A stretch of DNA of 64,000 nt from positions 4,989,001-5,053,000 of the forward strand of contig NZ_CP046908.1 in NCBI RefSeq assembly GCF_009789575.1, read 5' to 3'. The notes below the pieces were generated by a model, which was not told the DNA's origin, searched no databases, and saw only the letters and a program-made list of their open reading frames with translations. The position numbers were made by a program, and so were the translations under genes. Below, one piece after another: positions 1 through 8,840 of the stretch (within the stretch, counting starts at the first letter, position 1; every line of letters begins with the position of its first letter). The DNA comes from Stappia indica. GTDB lineage: Bacteria; Pseudomonadota; Alphaproteobacteria; Rhizobiales; Stappiaceae.

Positions 1-186
1 TCCCCCCTTCGGCGTGTAGACGCCGGAGACCAGGTTGAACAGCGTGGTCTTGCCCGCGCCGTTGGGGCCGATGATCGAGAACACTTCGCCGGCGCGTGCC
101 GAGAAGCTGACATTGTCGACGGCACGCACGCCGCCGAAGGAGATGCCGATCTCGCTGACCTCGAGAAGAGGCGTTGTCGTGGTCAC
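1..186 (-). CDS. livG: Branched-chain-type ABC transporter ATP-binding protein, LivG-like (N-terminal part only)
   Basis: Only the first 62 codons lie in the window; the gene runs off the left edge. The product begins [12 protein letters not shown] and contains a Walker A segment GPNGAGKTT near residues 39-47, followed by LFNLVSG as in LivG proteins. The family supplies the cytoplasmic ATPase of HAAT (branched-chain amino acid type) importers. It overlaps the end of livM by four bases (GTGA), so translation is probably coupled. The GTG at 186 is the only plausible start next to that overlap. The ligand cannot be read from this fragment; the proximity of paaN suggests an aromatic acid. Confidence 0.88.
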   Translation of the reverse strand, partial: MTTTTPLLEVSEIGISFGGVRAVDNVSFSARAGEVFSIIGPNGAGKTTLFNLVSGVYTPKGG

Positions 187-1130
187 TTGGTCCGCCTCCC
201 CTGGAAGAATGCCGCGATGCTGGGCACGATGCCGGCGCGCAGCACGATCATGATCACCATCATGATGAGGCCGAGGATCATGTGTTCGTAGTCGTGGAAG
301 CCGGTCAGCGCCTGCGGCAGCACGACGAGGATCGCAGCGCCTGCCAGCGAGCCGAGGATCGAGCCCATGCCCCCGAGCACGACCATTGTCACCAGCTCGA
401 TGGAGTGCAGGAAGTTGGCCTTGTCCGGCGTCACGAAGCCATTGACCAGGGCCAGCGTCGAGCCGGCCACCGAGGCATAGACCGCCGAGATGACGAAGAC
501 GGTGAGCTTGGCGCGGGCGACGTCGATGCCGGCGACGCGCGCGGCGACCTCGGAATCGTGCAGCGCTCTCAAGGCCCGGCCCGTCGGGCTGGCGACGAGA
601 TTGCAGGCGATCCAGGCGCCGATCACCAGCAGGCCGCCGCTGATCCAGTACCAGGTGTCGGCGCCGCGCACCCGCCAGCCGAACAGCGTCAGCCGCTCGA
701 CCGGCATGCCGTCCGGTCCGCCGGTCAGCCAGGCCTCGTTGGAGATCGTCATGGCGATCAGGATGCCGAAGCCGAGCGTCGCAACAGCGAGATAGTGGCC
801 CTTGAGCCGCAGGATCGGCCGGCCGACCAGGAAGGCGATGGCGGCGGTGGCAACGGCACCGGCCAGCACCGCAAGCAGCGGGTGCAGGCCGAACTGCGGC
901 GGCAGCACGGCCACCGCATAGGCGCCGATGCCGAAGAACCCGGCATGGCCGAGGCTCACCTGACCGGCATAGCCCATCAGCAGGTTGAGGCCGATGACGG
1001 CAAGGGCCGAGATCCAGACCAGCGCGGCGACGCGGTAGTAGAAGTTGGAGGGCATGGCGAAGGACAGCGCGACGACCAACAGGGCGATCACGAGCGGGAC
1101 GGCAAGGCGATGGGAGAGAAGCTTGCCCAT
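183..1130 (-). CDS. livM: Branched-chain-type ABC transporter permease, LivM-like
   Basis: The predicted 315-aa protein has about nine to ten hydrophobic segments and the LivM hallmark run [26 protein letters not shown] near residues 44-70. The length fits the family. It should form the inner-membrane channel with LivH. The ATG at 1130 lies two bases past the livH stop; a GTG six bases upstream would overlap that stop and is an alternative. The gene sits in a tight run livK-livH-livM-livG on one strand, downstream of paaN. What it transports is not shown by sequence. Confidence 0.9.
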   Translation of the reverse strand: MGKLLSHRLAVPLVIALLVVALSFAMPSNFYYRVAALVWISALAVIGLNLLMGYAGQVSLGHAGFFGIGAYAVAVLPPQFGLHPLLAVLAGAVATAAIAFLVGRPILRLKGHYLAVATLGFGILIAMTISNEAWLTGGPDGMPVERLTLFGWRVRGADTWYWISGGLLVIGAWIACNLVASPTGRALRALHDSEVAARVAGIDVARAKLTVFVISAVYASVAGSTLALVNGFVTPDKANFLHSIELVTMVVLGGMGSILGSLAGAAILVVLPQALTGFHDYEHMILGLIMMVIMIVLRAGIVPSIAAFFQGRRTK

Positions 1131-1132
1131 GG

Positions 1133-2005
1133 TCACACCCGCTCCACGCTGGCCTTGCCGAACAGGCCGCCCGGCAGGGCGAAGAGCACGACGAGGATGA
1201 CGATGAAGGCGATGGCGTCCTTGTAGGTGGACGAGATGTAGCCCGCGCCGAGCGCTTCCAGCAGGCCGACGGCCAGTCCGCCGACCACCGCGCCGAGCGG
1301 ATTGCCCATGCCGCCGAGCATGGCCGCGGCAAAGCCCTTGAGCGCCAGCAGCATGCCGACGTCGTAGCTGGTCAGGGTGATCGGGGTGACGAGGATGCCG
1401 GCAATGGCGCCGATGGCCGCCGACATGACGAAGGACAGGCCCATCACGAAGGAGGTGTTGATGCCGACGAGGCGGGCCGCCAGCCGGTTCGCTGCCGTCG
1501 CCAGCACGGCCTTGCCGGTCAGCGTGCGGTTGAAGAAGGCCCACAGCAGCACGACGATCACCGCCGCGCCGCCCAGCACCCAGAAGCTCTGGGGCAGGAT
1601 CGCGGCGCCGCCGAAGCGGATCGGCGTGTCGCCGGAAAAGGCGGGAAGCGAATGGAACTGCTTGTCGAACACCACCTGGGCAAGGCCGCGCAGGAAGATT
1701 GAGGCGCCGATGGTGATGATGATCAAGGTCACGGGCGAGGCGCCGCGCGCCGGCTCGATGGCCAGCCGGTGCAGCAGCAGCCCGACCACCATGGCAACGA
1801 GGATGGCGCCGATCACGGCCAGCGGCAGCGGCACGCCGGCGGCGGTGGCGAAGACCGTGGTCATGCCGCCGATCATGACGAACTCGCCTTGCGCGAAGTT
1901 CACCACGTCGGAGGCGTTGTAGATGATGGTGAAACCGAGCGCGACCAGCGCGTAGACCGCGCCGACCGTCAGTCCGGAAACACAGAATTGCAGCAACTCG
2001 GGCAT
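1133..2005 (-). CDS. livH: Branched-chain-type ABC transporter permease, LivH-like
   Basis: A 290-aa integral membrane protein with eight or so hydrophobic segments. The N-terminal stretch [38 protein letters not shown] is the typical LivH signature, and [21 protein letters not shown] is the conserved cytoplasmic EAA-like loop region. It would pair with LivM as the membrane channel of a HAAT-type importer. The start ATG at 2005 keeps the normal N-terminus; longer upstream extensions are low-complexity and hydrophilic. It is separated from livK by about 125 bases that hold a strong hairpin. Confidence 0.9.
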   Translation of the reverse strand: MPELLQFCVSGLTVGAVYALVALGFTIIYNASDVVNFAQGEFVMIGGMTTVFATAAGVPLPLAVIGAILVAMVVGLLLHRLAIEPARGASPVTLIIITIGASIFLRGLAQVVFDKQFHSLPAFSGDTPIRFGGAAILPQSFWVLGGAAVIVVLLWAFFNRTLTGKAVLATAANRLAARLVGINTSFVMGLSFVMSAAIGAIAGILVTPITLTSYDVGMLLALKGFAAAMLGGMGNPLGAVVGGLAVGLLEALGAGYISSTYKDAIAFIVILVVLFALPGGLFGKASVERV

Positions 2006-2076
2006 GGGTCCGCCGTCAGCTTGCCCGCGCGCTCGATGCGGCCGGGCCGGGGGCCTTCGATGTCGTGAGCAGGTGG

Positions 2077-2117
2077 CCCCCGCCGCGCGCCGGATCTCGT
2101 CGGGCACGCGGCGGGGG
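2077..2117 (-). other. Intercistronic stem-loop between livK and livH
   Basis: CCCCCGCCGCG (2077-2087) pairs perfectly with CGCGGCGGGGG (2107-2117) around a 19-base loop. There is no T-tract after it on the minus strand, so it does not look like a simple terminator. Position just after the binding-protein gene suggests mRNA 3'-end protection, giving more LivK than permease. This role is inferred from other ABC operons. Confidence 0.55.
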
Positions 2118-2129
2118 AGGGCTTGCGCC

Positions 2130-3284
2130 TTATTCGGCGAGCGTCCAGTCGCTAGCGCGGATTTCCAGCATGCGGAACGCGGTCAGGTCGAGGCCCATGT
2201 GGTCTTCCGGCGACATGTTCACGACACCGGCGGTGCCCATGAAGCCCGAGGTCTTCTCGATCTCGTCGCGGATTGCCTTGGGATCCTCGGAACCGGCGCG
2301 CTTCATCGCCTCGACCAGGATCATCAGGCCGTCATAGGCGTGGCCGCCGAAGGTCGACACCGGCAGGCCGGTCTTTTCCTCGTACATCGACTTGTAGCCG
2401 GTGACGACGGCCTTCTGCGGGTCGCTGTCCGGCAGCTTGTCGGCAACGAGCAGGGCCGAGGCCGGAAGCCGCACGCCCTCGGCGGCATCGCCGGCAAGGT
2501 CGATGAAGGACTTCGAGGCGACGCCGTGGCTCTGGTAGAGCGGCACCTCGATGCCGAGCTGCTTGTAGTTGCGCGTCACGATGGCCGGACCCTGGCCGAA
2601 GCCGGGGTTGATCACCGCCTGCACGCCGGCAGCATTCTTGATGTTGGTCAGCTGCGGCGTCATGTCGGAGTCGCTCGGACCGTAGGTCTCGTCGGCGACG
2701 ATCTCGATGCCGTAGTTGCCGACCACCGCAAGGCACTGCTCGCGCATCGACTTGCCGAAGCCGCCGGTGCCCGAGATCATGCCGATCTTGGCAAGGCCCT
2801 TGGCCTGCATGTCCGCGAAGATCTTCTCGCAGGCCATGCGGTCGGTATGCGGGGTCTTGAAGGTGAACTCCTTCACCGGGTCGATGATGACCACGGCGCC
2901 GGCGAGCGAGATGAACGGAATGCCCGCATCCTCGAAGACCGGGATCATCGCCATCGTCGTGCCGGTGGTGGAGCCGCCGACCACCGCGACGACCTCGTCG
3001 TCTTCCACCAGGCGGGTGGCGAAGGTGCGCGCCTTGTTGGCATCGGCGCTGTCGTCATAGACGATCAGCTCCAGCTGCTTGCCGTTGACGCCGCCTTCGG
3101 CGTTGAGCTTCTCGACATACATTTCCAGCGTCTTGGCCTCGGGGTCGCCGAGGAAGGACGCAGGGCCCGTGACCGACAGCGAGGCGCCGATCTTGATGGT
3201 GTCGGCCGCCGCAGGGGCCGCCCAGACCATGGCGACACCGGCCAGCAGGGCCGCGCCACGGATGCATTTTCCGAAAACTGCCAT
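2130..3284 (-). CDS. livK: Periplasmic binding protein of a branched-chain-type ABC transporter
   Basis: A 384-aa protein with a clear signal peptide (GAALLAGVAMVWAAPAAADT, cleavage near residue 27) followed by a type I periplasmic-binding fold (IKIGASLSVTGPASFLGDPEAK; later GGSTTGTTMAMIPVFEDAGIP). It is of the LivK/HAAT class. The start ATG at 3284 is preceded by GGGAGGA at good spacing. It begins 97 bases after paaN on the same strand with no obvious terminator between. The whole liv set may therefore be cotranscribed with paaN from the PaaR-type promoter and serve phenylacetate or a related aromatic acid. The ligand assignment is inference; general amino acid binding is the alternative. 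Confidence 0.88.
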   Translation of the reverse strand: MAVFGKCIRGAALLAGVAMVWAAPAAADTIKIGASLSVTGPASFLGDPEAKTLEMYVEKLNAEGGVNGKQLELIVYDDSADANKARTFATRLVEDDEVVAVVGGSTTGTTMAMIPVFEDAGIPFISLAGAVVIIDPVKEFTFKTPHTDRMACEKIFADMQAKGLAKIGMISGTGGFGKSMREQCLAVVGNYGIEIVADETYGPSDSDMTPQLTNIKNAAGVQAVINPGFGQGPAIVTRNYKQLGIEVPLYQSHGVASKSFIDLAGDAAEGVRLPASALLVADKLPDSDPQKAVVTGYKSMYEEKTGLPVSTFGGHAYDGLMILVEAMKRAGSEDPKAIRDEIEKTSGFMGTAGVVNMSPEDHMGLDLTAFRMLEIRASDWTLAE

Positions 3285-3381
3285 TCTTGTTTCCTCCCAC
3301 AGGTCCAGTGCAGTCTGTTTCCGGTCTCCCGTTCGGAAAGCAGGGGCCGGGGCGAACGTGTCGCCGCCGGCCCGTCCGTTC

Positions 3382-5043
3382 CTACGCCGCGACCGGGCGG
3401 CGCATGGCTGCCACGCGGAAGCGGTTGGCGACGAAGGCGCTGTCGCACAGACAGGCATTGCCGGCCGGGTTCGCTCCGGTGACGTGATAGTCGGAATAGG
3501 CGGCGGACTGGTTCACGAAGATGCCGCCGGTCAGGTTGACCGAAAGCGCGACGCCCGCATCGGCGAAGGCATCGGCCGCCTTGTCGATCAGGGTCTCGTC
3601 CGTCGCATAGAGCGCCGCGGTGATCGCGCCGCGCGTCTTGGCGGAGCCGGCCGCACGGGCGATCGCGTCCTCCGCGCTGTCGGTGGCGATCACGAAGCTG
3701 ATCGGCCCGAAACGCTCCTCCAGATAGGCGGCTTCGTCCGCGGCATCGACCGCCAGAACGAGCGGGGTCGCCGAACGGGCGCCGTCCATGCCCTCGACCG
3801 GGGTGCTGTCGCGCAGCACCTTGCCGAGCTTGCGGGCCTCGGCGACACGCTCCAGCGTCGCCTCGCTCTGCACGGCGCCGAGCACGCCGGCCGCGCGCTG
3901 GGGATCGCCCAGCAGTTTGTCGACGGCGGTCGCGATGGCGCCGGCCACCTCGTCGAAGCTCTTGTGGCCCTCGTCCGTGCCGATGCCGCCGCGCGGCACG
4001 AAGATGTTCTGCGGCGCGGTGCACATCTGCCCGGAATAGAGCGAGAGCGAGAAGGCGATGTTGCCGGCCATGCCGCGCATCGACGGAGTGCCGGTGACGA
4101 CGATGGAGTTGACGCCAGCTTCCTCGGTATAGACCAGCTTGCCCCTGGCGTTCTCGCGCACCCAGGCGCCGAAGGCCGGCGAGCCGGTGAAGTCGATGAT
4201 CGCGACGTCCGGATGGGTGACCAGTTCCTTGGTCAGCGGCTTGGCGGCGGTGTCCGCGGCGAGCTGCAGCACGTTCGGGTCGAAGCCGGCCTCGGCGAGA
4301 ACCTCGCGGCCGATCTTGACGGTCAGCGCCAGCGGCAGGATCGCGCCCGGATGCGGCTTGACGATCACCGGATTGCCGGTCGCAAGGCTGGCGAAGAGGC
4401 CCGGATAGCTGTTCCAGGTGGGGAAGGTGGCGCAGCCGATGACCAGCGCCGGACCGCGCGGCACGATGCGGAACTGCTTGTCCAGCACCAGCGGATCCTT
4501 CGGACCCTGCGGCTTTTCCCAGCGCACCGCGCTGGGGATGCGGCTCATCTCGTCATAGGCATAGGCGACGGCCTCGAGACCGCGATCCTGCGCATGCGGG
4601 CCGCCGGCCTGGAACGCCATCATGAAGGCCTGGCCGGACGTGTGCATCACCGCATTGGCGAACAGGAAGCTCAGCCGGTTGATGCGGTGCAGGATCTCCA
4701 GGCAGACGCCGGCGCGCGCTTCCGCGCTCGCCTTGCCCCAGCCGTCCATCGCGGCCCTGGCGGCGGCAACGGCCATGTCCGGCGTGGTTTCGGGATAGGT
4801 GATCCCAAGGTTGAGGCCGAAGGGGCTGACCTCGTGACCGACATGGCCGCCGGTCGTCGGCTGGTCCAGCTCGAACGGCTTGCCGAGCAGGGCCTTGAAG
4901 GTGGCCTCGCCGTCGTCCTTCGCGCTCTCGCCGTAGATCTTGCCGGAGGGCATCTCCGGATAGGCGGACCAGTAGCCGCGGCTATGGATGGTCTCCACCG
5001 CCTTGTCGAGGGTCGCCTTGTGCGTGTCGAAGAATGCGGCCAT
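3382..5043 (-). CDS. paaN: Phenylacetate degradation protein PaaN, aldehyde-dehydrogenase-like ring-opening enzyme
   Basis: The 553-aa product is an aldehyde-dehydrogenase-fold protein matching the free-standing PaaN family in length and motifs, with FPTWNSYPGLFASLATGNPVIVKPH near residues 205-230 and the cysteine segment SLYSGQMCTAPQNIF near 326-340. In E. coli the equivalent step (oxepin-CoA ring cleavage and oxidation) is done by PaaZ, which also carries a MaoC hydratase domain. No MaoC domain is present here, so a separate hydratase is expected to cooperate. The start ATG at 5043 has GGGAG upstream. It diverges from paaG across a palindromic operator and heads a run with the liv genes. 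Confidence 0.88.
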   Translation of the reverse strand: MAAFFDTHKATLDKAVETIHSRGYWSAYPEMPSGKIYGESAKDDGEATFKALLGKPFELDQPTTGGHVGHEVSPFGLNLGITYPETTPDMAVAAARAAMDGWGKASAEARAGVCLEILHRINRLSFLFANAVMHTSGQAFMMAFQAGGPHAQDRGLEAVAYAYDEMSRIPSAVRWEKPQGPKDPLVLDKQFRIVPRGPALVIGCATFPTWNSYPGLFASLATGNPVIVKPHPGAILPLALTVKIGREVLAEAGFDPNVLQLAADTAAKPLTKELVTHPDVAIIDFTGSPAFGAWVRENARGKLVYTEEAGVNSIVVTGTPSMRGMAGNIAFSLSLYSGQMCTAPQNIFVPRGGIGTDEGHKSFDEVAGAIATAVDKLLGDPQRAAGVLGAVQSEATLERVAEARKLGKVLRDSTPVEGMDGARSATPLVLAVDAADEAAYLEERFGPISFVIATDSAEDAIARAAGSAKTRGAITAALYATDETLIDKAADAFADAGVALSVNLTGGIFVNQSAAYSDYHVTGANPAGNACLCDSAFVANRFRVAAMRRPVAA

Positions 5044-5227
5044 GACCGTCTCCCTGCGTGACGCGCTGGCCGGGACGCACGCCGGTCCGGTCCCGTCTTG
5101 CGGGTGCCGCTGGCGTTTTCCTCCCGGCGGACGCGCCGCCTGATGTCTTGCCCGCCTCTCCGGTCGCGTTCAGGCTGCGCCTGACTGCGATGCCACGGGG
5201 CGGGTCGGTTCGTTGGTCCGGACGCGA

Positions 5228-5255
5228 TTGACAGCGCCCGATTGACGATCATAAT
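5228..5255 (+). promoter_or_regulatory. Predicted promoter for paaGIKR
   Basis: TTGACA (5228-5233) and CATAAT (5250-5255) are separated by 16 bases, close to a sigma-70 consensus. The expected start site falls inside the palindrome that follows, which is a repressing geometry. It reads toward paaG, whose ATG is at 5383, leaving a leader of about 120 bases. Confidence 0.55.
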
Positions 5256-5257
5256 AA

Positions 5258-5281
5258 TTGACCGACCGGTTGGTCAGTCAA
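5258..5281. promoter_or_regulatory. Candidate PaaR (TetR-family) operator between paaN and paaG
   Basis: A 24-bp dyad reads TTGACCGACC-N4-GGTCAGTCAA, with one mismatch per arm. Size and symmetry suit a TetR-family dimer, and paaR is three genes downstream. It overlaps the expected start site of the rightward promoter and also lies between plausible elements of a leftward promoter (TTGACT at its own edge), so one site could control both transcripts. No other feature is visible in the rest of the 339-bp gap from 5044 to 5382. Confidence 0.6.
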
Positions 5282-5382
5282 GTGAAAAATCACGAGGGCG
5301 ACCGGTACGCATCGCGGCGAGGGAGGGCACCTTGAGGGTGGATCCACGTCGCGGCGGCGGCACCGGCGCAACGGGAGGGCGC

Positions 5383-6252
5383 ATGCAAACCGAGACTTCT
5401 GCAGCTCACGGCGGGGCGGAGCCCGCGCCCGTTCTGGTCAAGCGCGAGGGCGGCGTTCTCGTCGTCACGCTGAACCGGCCGGACAAGCTCAATTCCTTCA
5501 ACGAGGCGATGCACGCCGCGCTGCGCGAGGCGATGGACATTGCCGAGAGCGATGCCGAAATCCGCTGCGTGCTGCTGACCGGCGCCGGCCGCGGCTTCTG
5601 CGCCGGCCAGGACCTCAGCGACCGCGTCACCGCGCCGGGCGATGCCCCGCCGGACCTCACCCGCACCATCGAGGCGAACTACAATCCGCTGCTGCGCCGG
5701 CTGAAGGCGCTGCCGAAGCCGGTCGTCTGCGCCGTCAACGGCGTTGCCGCAGGCGCCGGCGCCAATATCGCGCTGGCCTGCGACATCGTCCTGGCCGCCG
5801 AAAGCGCCAAGTTCATCCAGGCCTTCTCGAAGATTGGTCTCGTGCCCGATTCCGGCGGCACCTGGTCGCTGCCGCGCCTCGTCGGCCTTGCCCGCGCCAA
5901 GGCGCTGGCGCTTCTCGCCACCCCGGTTCCCGCCCGCCAGGCGGAAGACTGGGGCATGATCTGGAAGGCCTTGCCGGATGGCGAGCTGATGGGCGAGGCG
6001 CGCCGCCTTGCCGGCGAGCTGGCCGCCGCGCCGACCTTCGGCCTCGGCCTCGTCAAGCAGGCGCTGGAAGCCTCCTTCGGCAACGATCTCGATACCCAGC
6101 TCGACCTGGAGCGCGACCTGCAGGGGCTGGCCGGCCGCTCGCCGGACTACGCGGAAGGCGTCGCCGCCTTCATGGCCAAGCGCGCGCCTGTCTTCACCGG
6201 CCGACCGCCGAAGGGCGCGGATACGGTCGCGGATACGGGCGGGGAGGCGTGA
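5383..6252 (+). CDS. paaG: Enoyl-CoA hydratase/isomerase family protein, PaaG-type (1,2-epoxyphenylacetyl-CoA isomerase)
   Basis: A 289-aa crotonase-fold protein. The oxyanion-hole segments are GAGRGFCAGQDLSDR (about residues 66-80) and NGVAAGAGANIALACDIVLAAESAKF (about 119-144), and the Asp of GLVPDSGGTW fits the PaaG catalytic aspartate. PaaG isomerises the ring epoxide to oxepin-CoA, and in some systems also shifts a double bond later in the pathway. The ATG at 5383 was chosen because upstream sequence is promoter and operator. It is first in paaG-paaI-paaK-paaR. PaaB2-type hydratases are similar; the operon supports PaaG. Confidence 0.85.
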   Translation: MQTETSAAHGGAEPAPVLVKREGGVLVVTLNRPDKLNSFNEAMHAALREAMDIAESDAEIRCVLLTGAGRGFCAGQDLSDRVTAPGDAPPDLTRTIEANYNPLLRRLKALPKPVVCAVNGVAAGAGANIALACDIVLAAESAKFIQAFSKIGLVPDSGGTWSLPRLVGLARAKALALLATPVPARQAEDWGMIWKALPDGELMGEARRLAGELAAAPTFGLGLVKQALEASFGNDLDTQLDLERDLQGLAGRSPDYAEGVAAFMAKRAPVFTGRPPKGADTVADTGGEA

Positions 6253-6254
6253 CC

Positions 6255-6719
6255 ATGACCGATACGGGCACCGCATCCACCGCCGGGGACATGACGCCTG
6301 AAGAGCTGGCCCGCGCCTGCGCCGATGCCATGTGGGCCGGCGACAAGGCGAGCCAGGGGCTCGGCATGGAGATCCTCGAGGTGGGACCCGGCCGCGCGGT
6401 CATCGCCATGGTCGTCAAGGACTCCATGGTCAACGGTCACGGCATCTGCCACGGCGGCTACATCTTCACGCTGGCGGATTCGGCCTTCGCCTTCGCCTGC
6501 AACAGCCACAACCAGAACACGGTGGCGAGCCACTGCGCGGTGAGCTTCCTGCGGCCCGGACGCCTCGGCGAACGGCTCGTCGCGACGGCTCTCGAGCGCT
6601 GGCGCGAGGGGCGCTCGGGCATCACCGACGTGACCGTGACCAACGCGTCCGGCGAGGTTCTCGCCGAGTTCCGCGGCAATTCCCGCACCATCAAGGGCAC
6701 CCACCTGCCGGTCGAGTGA
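6255..6719 (+). CDS. paaI: Hydroxyphenylacetyl-CoA thioesterase PaaI
   Basis: A 154-aa hotdog-fold protein with the PaaI pattern NGHGICHGGYIFTLADSAFAFACNSHN (about residues 61-87), where the HGG and the Asp of LAD are the family's active-site region. PaaI releases CoA from stalled phenylacetyl-CoA derivatives. The ATG at 6255 sits seven bases after GGGGAGG, a better fit than the GTG at 6249. It starts two bases after the paaG stop, so coupling is likely. Confidence 0.9.
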   Translation: MTDTGTASTAGDMTPEELARACADAMWAGDKASQGLGMEILEVGPGRAVIAMVVKDSMVNGHGICHGGYIFTLADSAFAFACNSHNQNTVASHCAVSFLRPGRLGERLVATALERWREGRSGITDVTVTNASGEVLAEFRGNSRTIKGTHLPVE

Positions 6720-6808
6720 TCGGCAGGAACGACGGATTTCAACAAGAGCGATGACCGCGCGGGGCAGAACCCCGTGACGGTACAGGACAATCCGGGAGGA
6801 TTAGACGC

Positions 6809-8119
6809 ATGTTCGATCTGGCGCCGAAGCCGGGCGATCTCGACCCCATCGAAACCGCTTCCCGCGACGAGATCGCGGCCCTGCAGCTCGACCGGCTGAA
6901 GTGGTCGCTGCGTCACGCCTACGAGAACGTGGCCCATTACCGCAAGAGCTTCGACGAGGCCGGCGTCCATCCGGACGACCTGAAGACCCTCGCCGATCTC
7001 GGCAAGTTCCCCTTCACCTACAAGCAGACCCTGCGCGACAACTACCCCTTCGGCATGTATGCCGTGCCGCGCGAGCAGGTGGCGCGCGTCCATGCCTCCT
7101 CCGGCACGACCGGCAAGCCGACCGTGGTCGGCTACACCCGCAACGACATCAAGACCTGGGCGACCGTGATGGCCCGCTCGCTGCGCGCCGCCGGCGCCCG
7201 GCCGGGCATGATCTGCCATGTCGCCTATGGCTACGGCCTGTTCACCGGCGGTCTCGGCGCCCACTACGGGGCCGAGGAACTGGGCATGACCGTCGTGCCG
7301 ATTTCCGGCGGCATGACCGAGCGCCAGGTGTCCCTGATCGAGGACTTCCGTCCCGACGTCATCATGGTGACGCCGTCCTACATGCTGGCGATCCTCGACG
7401 AGTACCGCGCGCGCGGCATCGATCCGCGCGAATCCTCGCTGAAGGTCGGCGTCTTCGGTGCCGAGCCCTGGACCAACGCCATGCGCCAGGAGATCGAGGC
7501 GGCCTTCGACATGCACGCGGTCGACATCTACGGCCTGTCCGAGGTGATGGGGCCGGGCGTTGCCAACGAGTGCGTCGAGACCAAGGACGGCCTGCACATC
7601 TGGGAAGATCATTTCTATCCCGAGATCATCGACCCGGTGACGGGCGAAGTGCTGCCGGACGGTGAGATCGGCGAGCTCGTCTTCACCTCGCTGACCAAGG
7701 AGGCGATGCCGGTCATCCGTTACCGCACCCGCGACCTGACGCGTCTGCTGCCAGGCACGGCCCGGTCGATGCGGCGGATGGAGAAGGTGACGGGCCGTTC
7801 CGACGACATGATGATCCTGCGCGGCGTCAACGTCTTCCCGACGCAGATCGAGGAGCAGCTGCTGCGCGTCGAGGGACTTGCGCCGCACTACCAGGTGGAA
7901 TTGACACGCTCGGGCCGGATGGACGAAATGACCGTCCACGTCGAGGCGCTTCCCACCCATGCCGACGATGCGCAGCGCGCGGCCTCCGCCGCCGAGCTGA
8001 AGACGCATATCAAGAACGTGATCGGCATCAGCACCCGTATCGCCGTTTCCGATCCGGGCGTGCTGGAGCGCTCCATGGGCAAGGCGAAGCGGGTGATCGA
8101 CAACCGGCCGAAGGCCTGA
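6809..8119 (+). CDS. paaK: Phenylacetate-CoA ligase
   Basis: The 436-aa protein is a full-length PaaK: ATP-binding P-loop SSGTTGKPTVVGYT (about residues 93-106), VFGAEPWT, YGLSEVMGPGVANEC and the C-terminal hinge RSDDMMILRGVNVFPTQIEEQLL. It activates phenylacetate to phenylacetyl-CoA using ATP, the entry step of the pathway, in the cytosol. A strong GGGAGGA precedes the ATG at 6809. An 89-bp gap separates it from paaI, with no terminator. It is followed by its regulator gene. Confidence 0.95.
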   Translation: MFDLAPKPGDLDPIETASRDEIAALQLDRLKWSLRHAYENVAHYRKSFDEAGVHPDDLKTLADLGKFPFTYKQTLRDNYPFGMYAVPREQVARVHASSGTTGKPTVVGYTRNDIKTWATVMARSLRAAGARPGMICHVAYGYGLFTGGLGAHYGAEELGMTVVPISGGMTERQVSLIEDFRPDVIMVTPSYMLAILDEYRARGIDPRESSLKVGVFGAEPWTNAMRQEIEAAFDMHAVDIYGLSEVMGPGVANECVETKDGLHIWEDHFYPEIIDPVTGEVLPDGEIGELVFTSLTKEAMPVIRYRTRDLTRLLPGTARSMRRMEKVTGRSDDMMILRGVNVFPTQIEEQLLRVEGLAPHYQVELTRSGRMDEMTVHVEALPTHADDAQRAASAAELKTHIKNVIGISTRIAVSDPGVLERSMGKAKRVIDNRPKA

Positions 8120-8195
8120 TAGGCCGGCGCCCGCACAACAGCAGCAACGGCCGCGGGACCTTCCGCGGCCGCACCACTCCGGGGGACTGGACGAC

Positions 8196-8798
8196 ATGGC
8201 ACGCCCGCGCGCCGAGGACTACGACGACAAGCGCAAGGCGATCCTGAAGACCTCGGCCGAACTCTTTGCCGAGCACGGGTTCGACCGCGCCTCCATGAAC
8301 CAGATCGCCCTCGGCTGCGGCGTCTCCAAGGCGCTGCTCTACCACTACTATGCCAACAAGGACGCGCTGCTCTTCGACATCATCCGCGACCATCTCGACG
8401 AGCTGATCGCGGCGGTGGAGGAGGGCGCCACGCCGGACATGACCGGCGAGGAAATGCTGCACGGCTATGTGCTGGCGCTGCTCGACGCCTATCGCGACGC
8501 CAATGCCGAGCACAAGATCCAGATCAACGAGATGAAGCGGCTGCCGGCCGAGCAGCAGGAAGAGCTGAAGGCGCGCGAACGCCGCCTCGTGCAGCTGTTC
8601 GCCGGTGCGCTGTCCCAGGCGGTGCCGCAGCTCGCCGAGCCCGGCTCGACCCTGCTGAAGCCGGTGACCATGAGCCTCTTCGGCATGGTCAACTGGCACT
8701 ACCTGTGGTTCCGCGAGGGCGGCGTCGTCAGCCGTGCCGACTACGCCCGCATCGCCACCCGTCTCATCCTCGACGGTGCGCGCAGCCTCGCCGGCTGA
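8196..8798 (+). CDS. paaR: TetR-family transcriptional regulator, PaaR-like
   Basis: A 200-aa protein with an N-terminal TetR helix-turn-helix (ILKTSAELFAEHGFDRASMNQIALGCGVSKALLYHYYANKDALLFDII, about residues 12-60) and an all-helical C-terminal ligand domain. Position as last gene of paaG-paaI-paaK-paaR and the TetR-size palindrome upstream of paaG support a phenylacetyl-CoA-responsive repressor of the PaaR type. This window also encodes the unrelated regulator PaaX at 18.4 kb. The family is certain; the effector is inferred. Confidence 0.85.
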   Translation: MARPRAEDYDDKRKAILKTSAELFAEHGFDRASMNQIALGCGVSKALLYHYYANKDALLFDIIRDHLDELIAAVEEGATPDMTGEEMLHGYVLALLDAYRDANAEHKIQINEMKRLPAEQQEELKARERRLVQLFAGALSQAVPQLAEPGSTLLKPVTMSLFGMVNWHYLWFREGGVVSRADYARIATRLILDGARSLAG

Positions 8799-8840
8799 AC
8801 CGCCGCGGGCCTTCCGCTTTCGATAGTCTTGGTGTCCGGC

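Noticed and set aside
3079-5061. Long plus-strand open frame antisense to paaN (also 2004-3482 over livK)
   Set aside because: The minus-strand frame has clear family motifs; the antisense text is Arg/His/Asp/Gly-rich without motifs, as expected from third-position GC bias.
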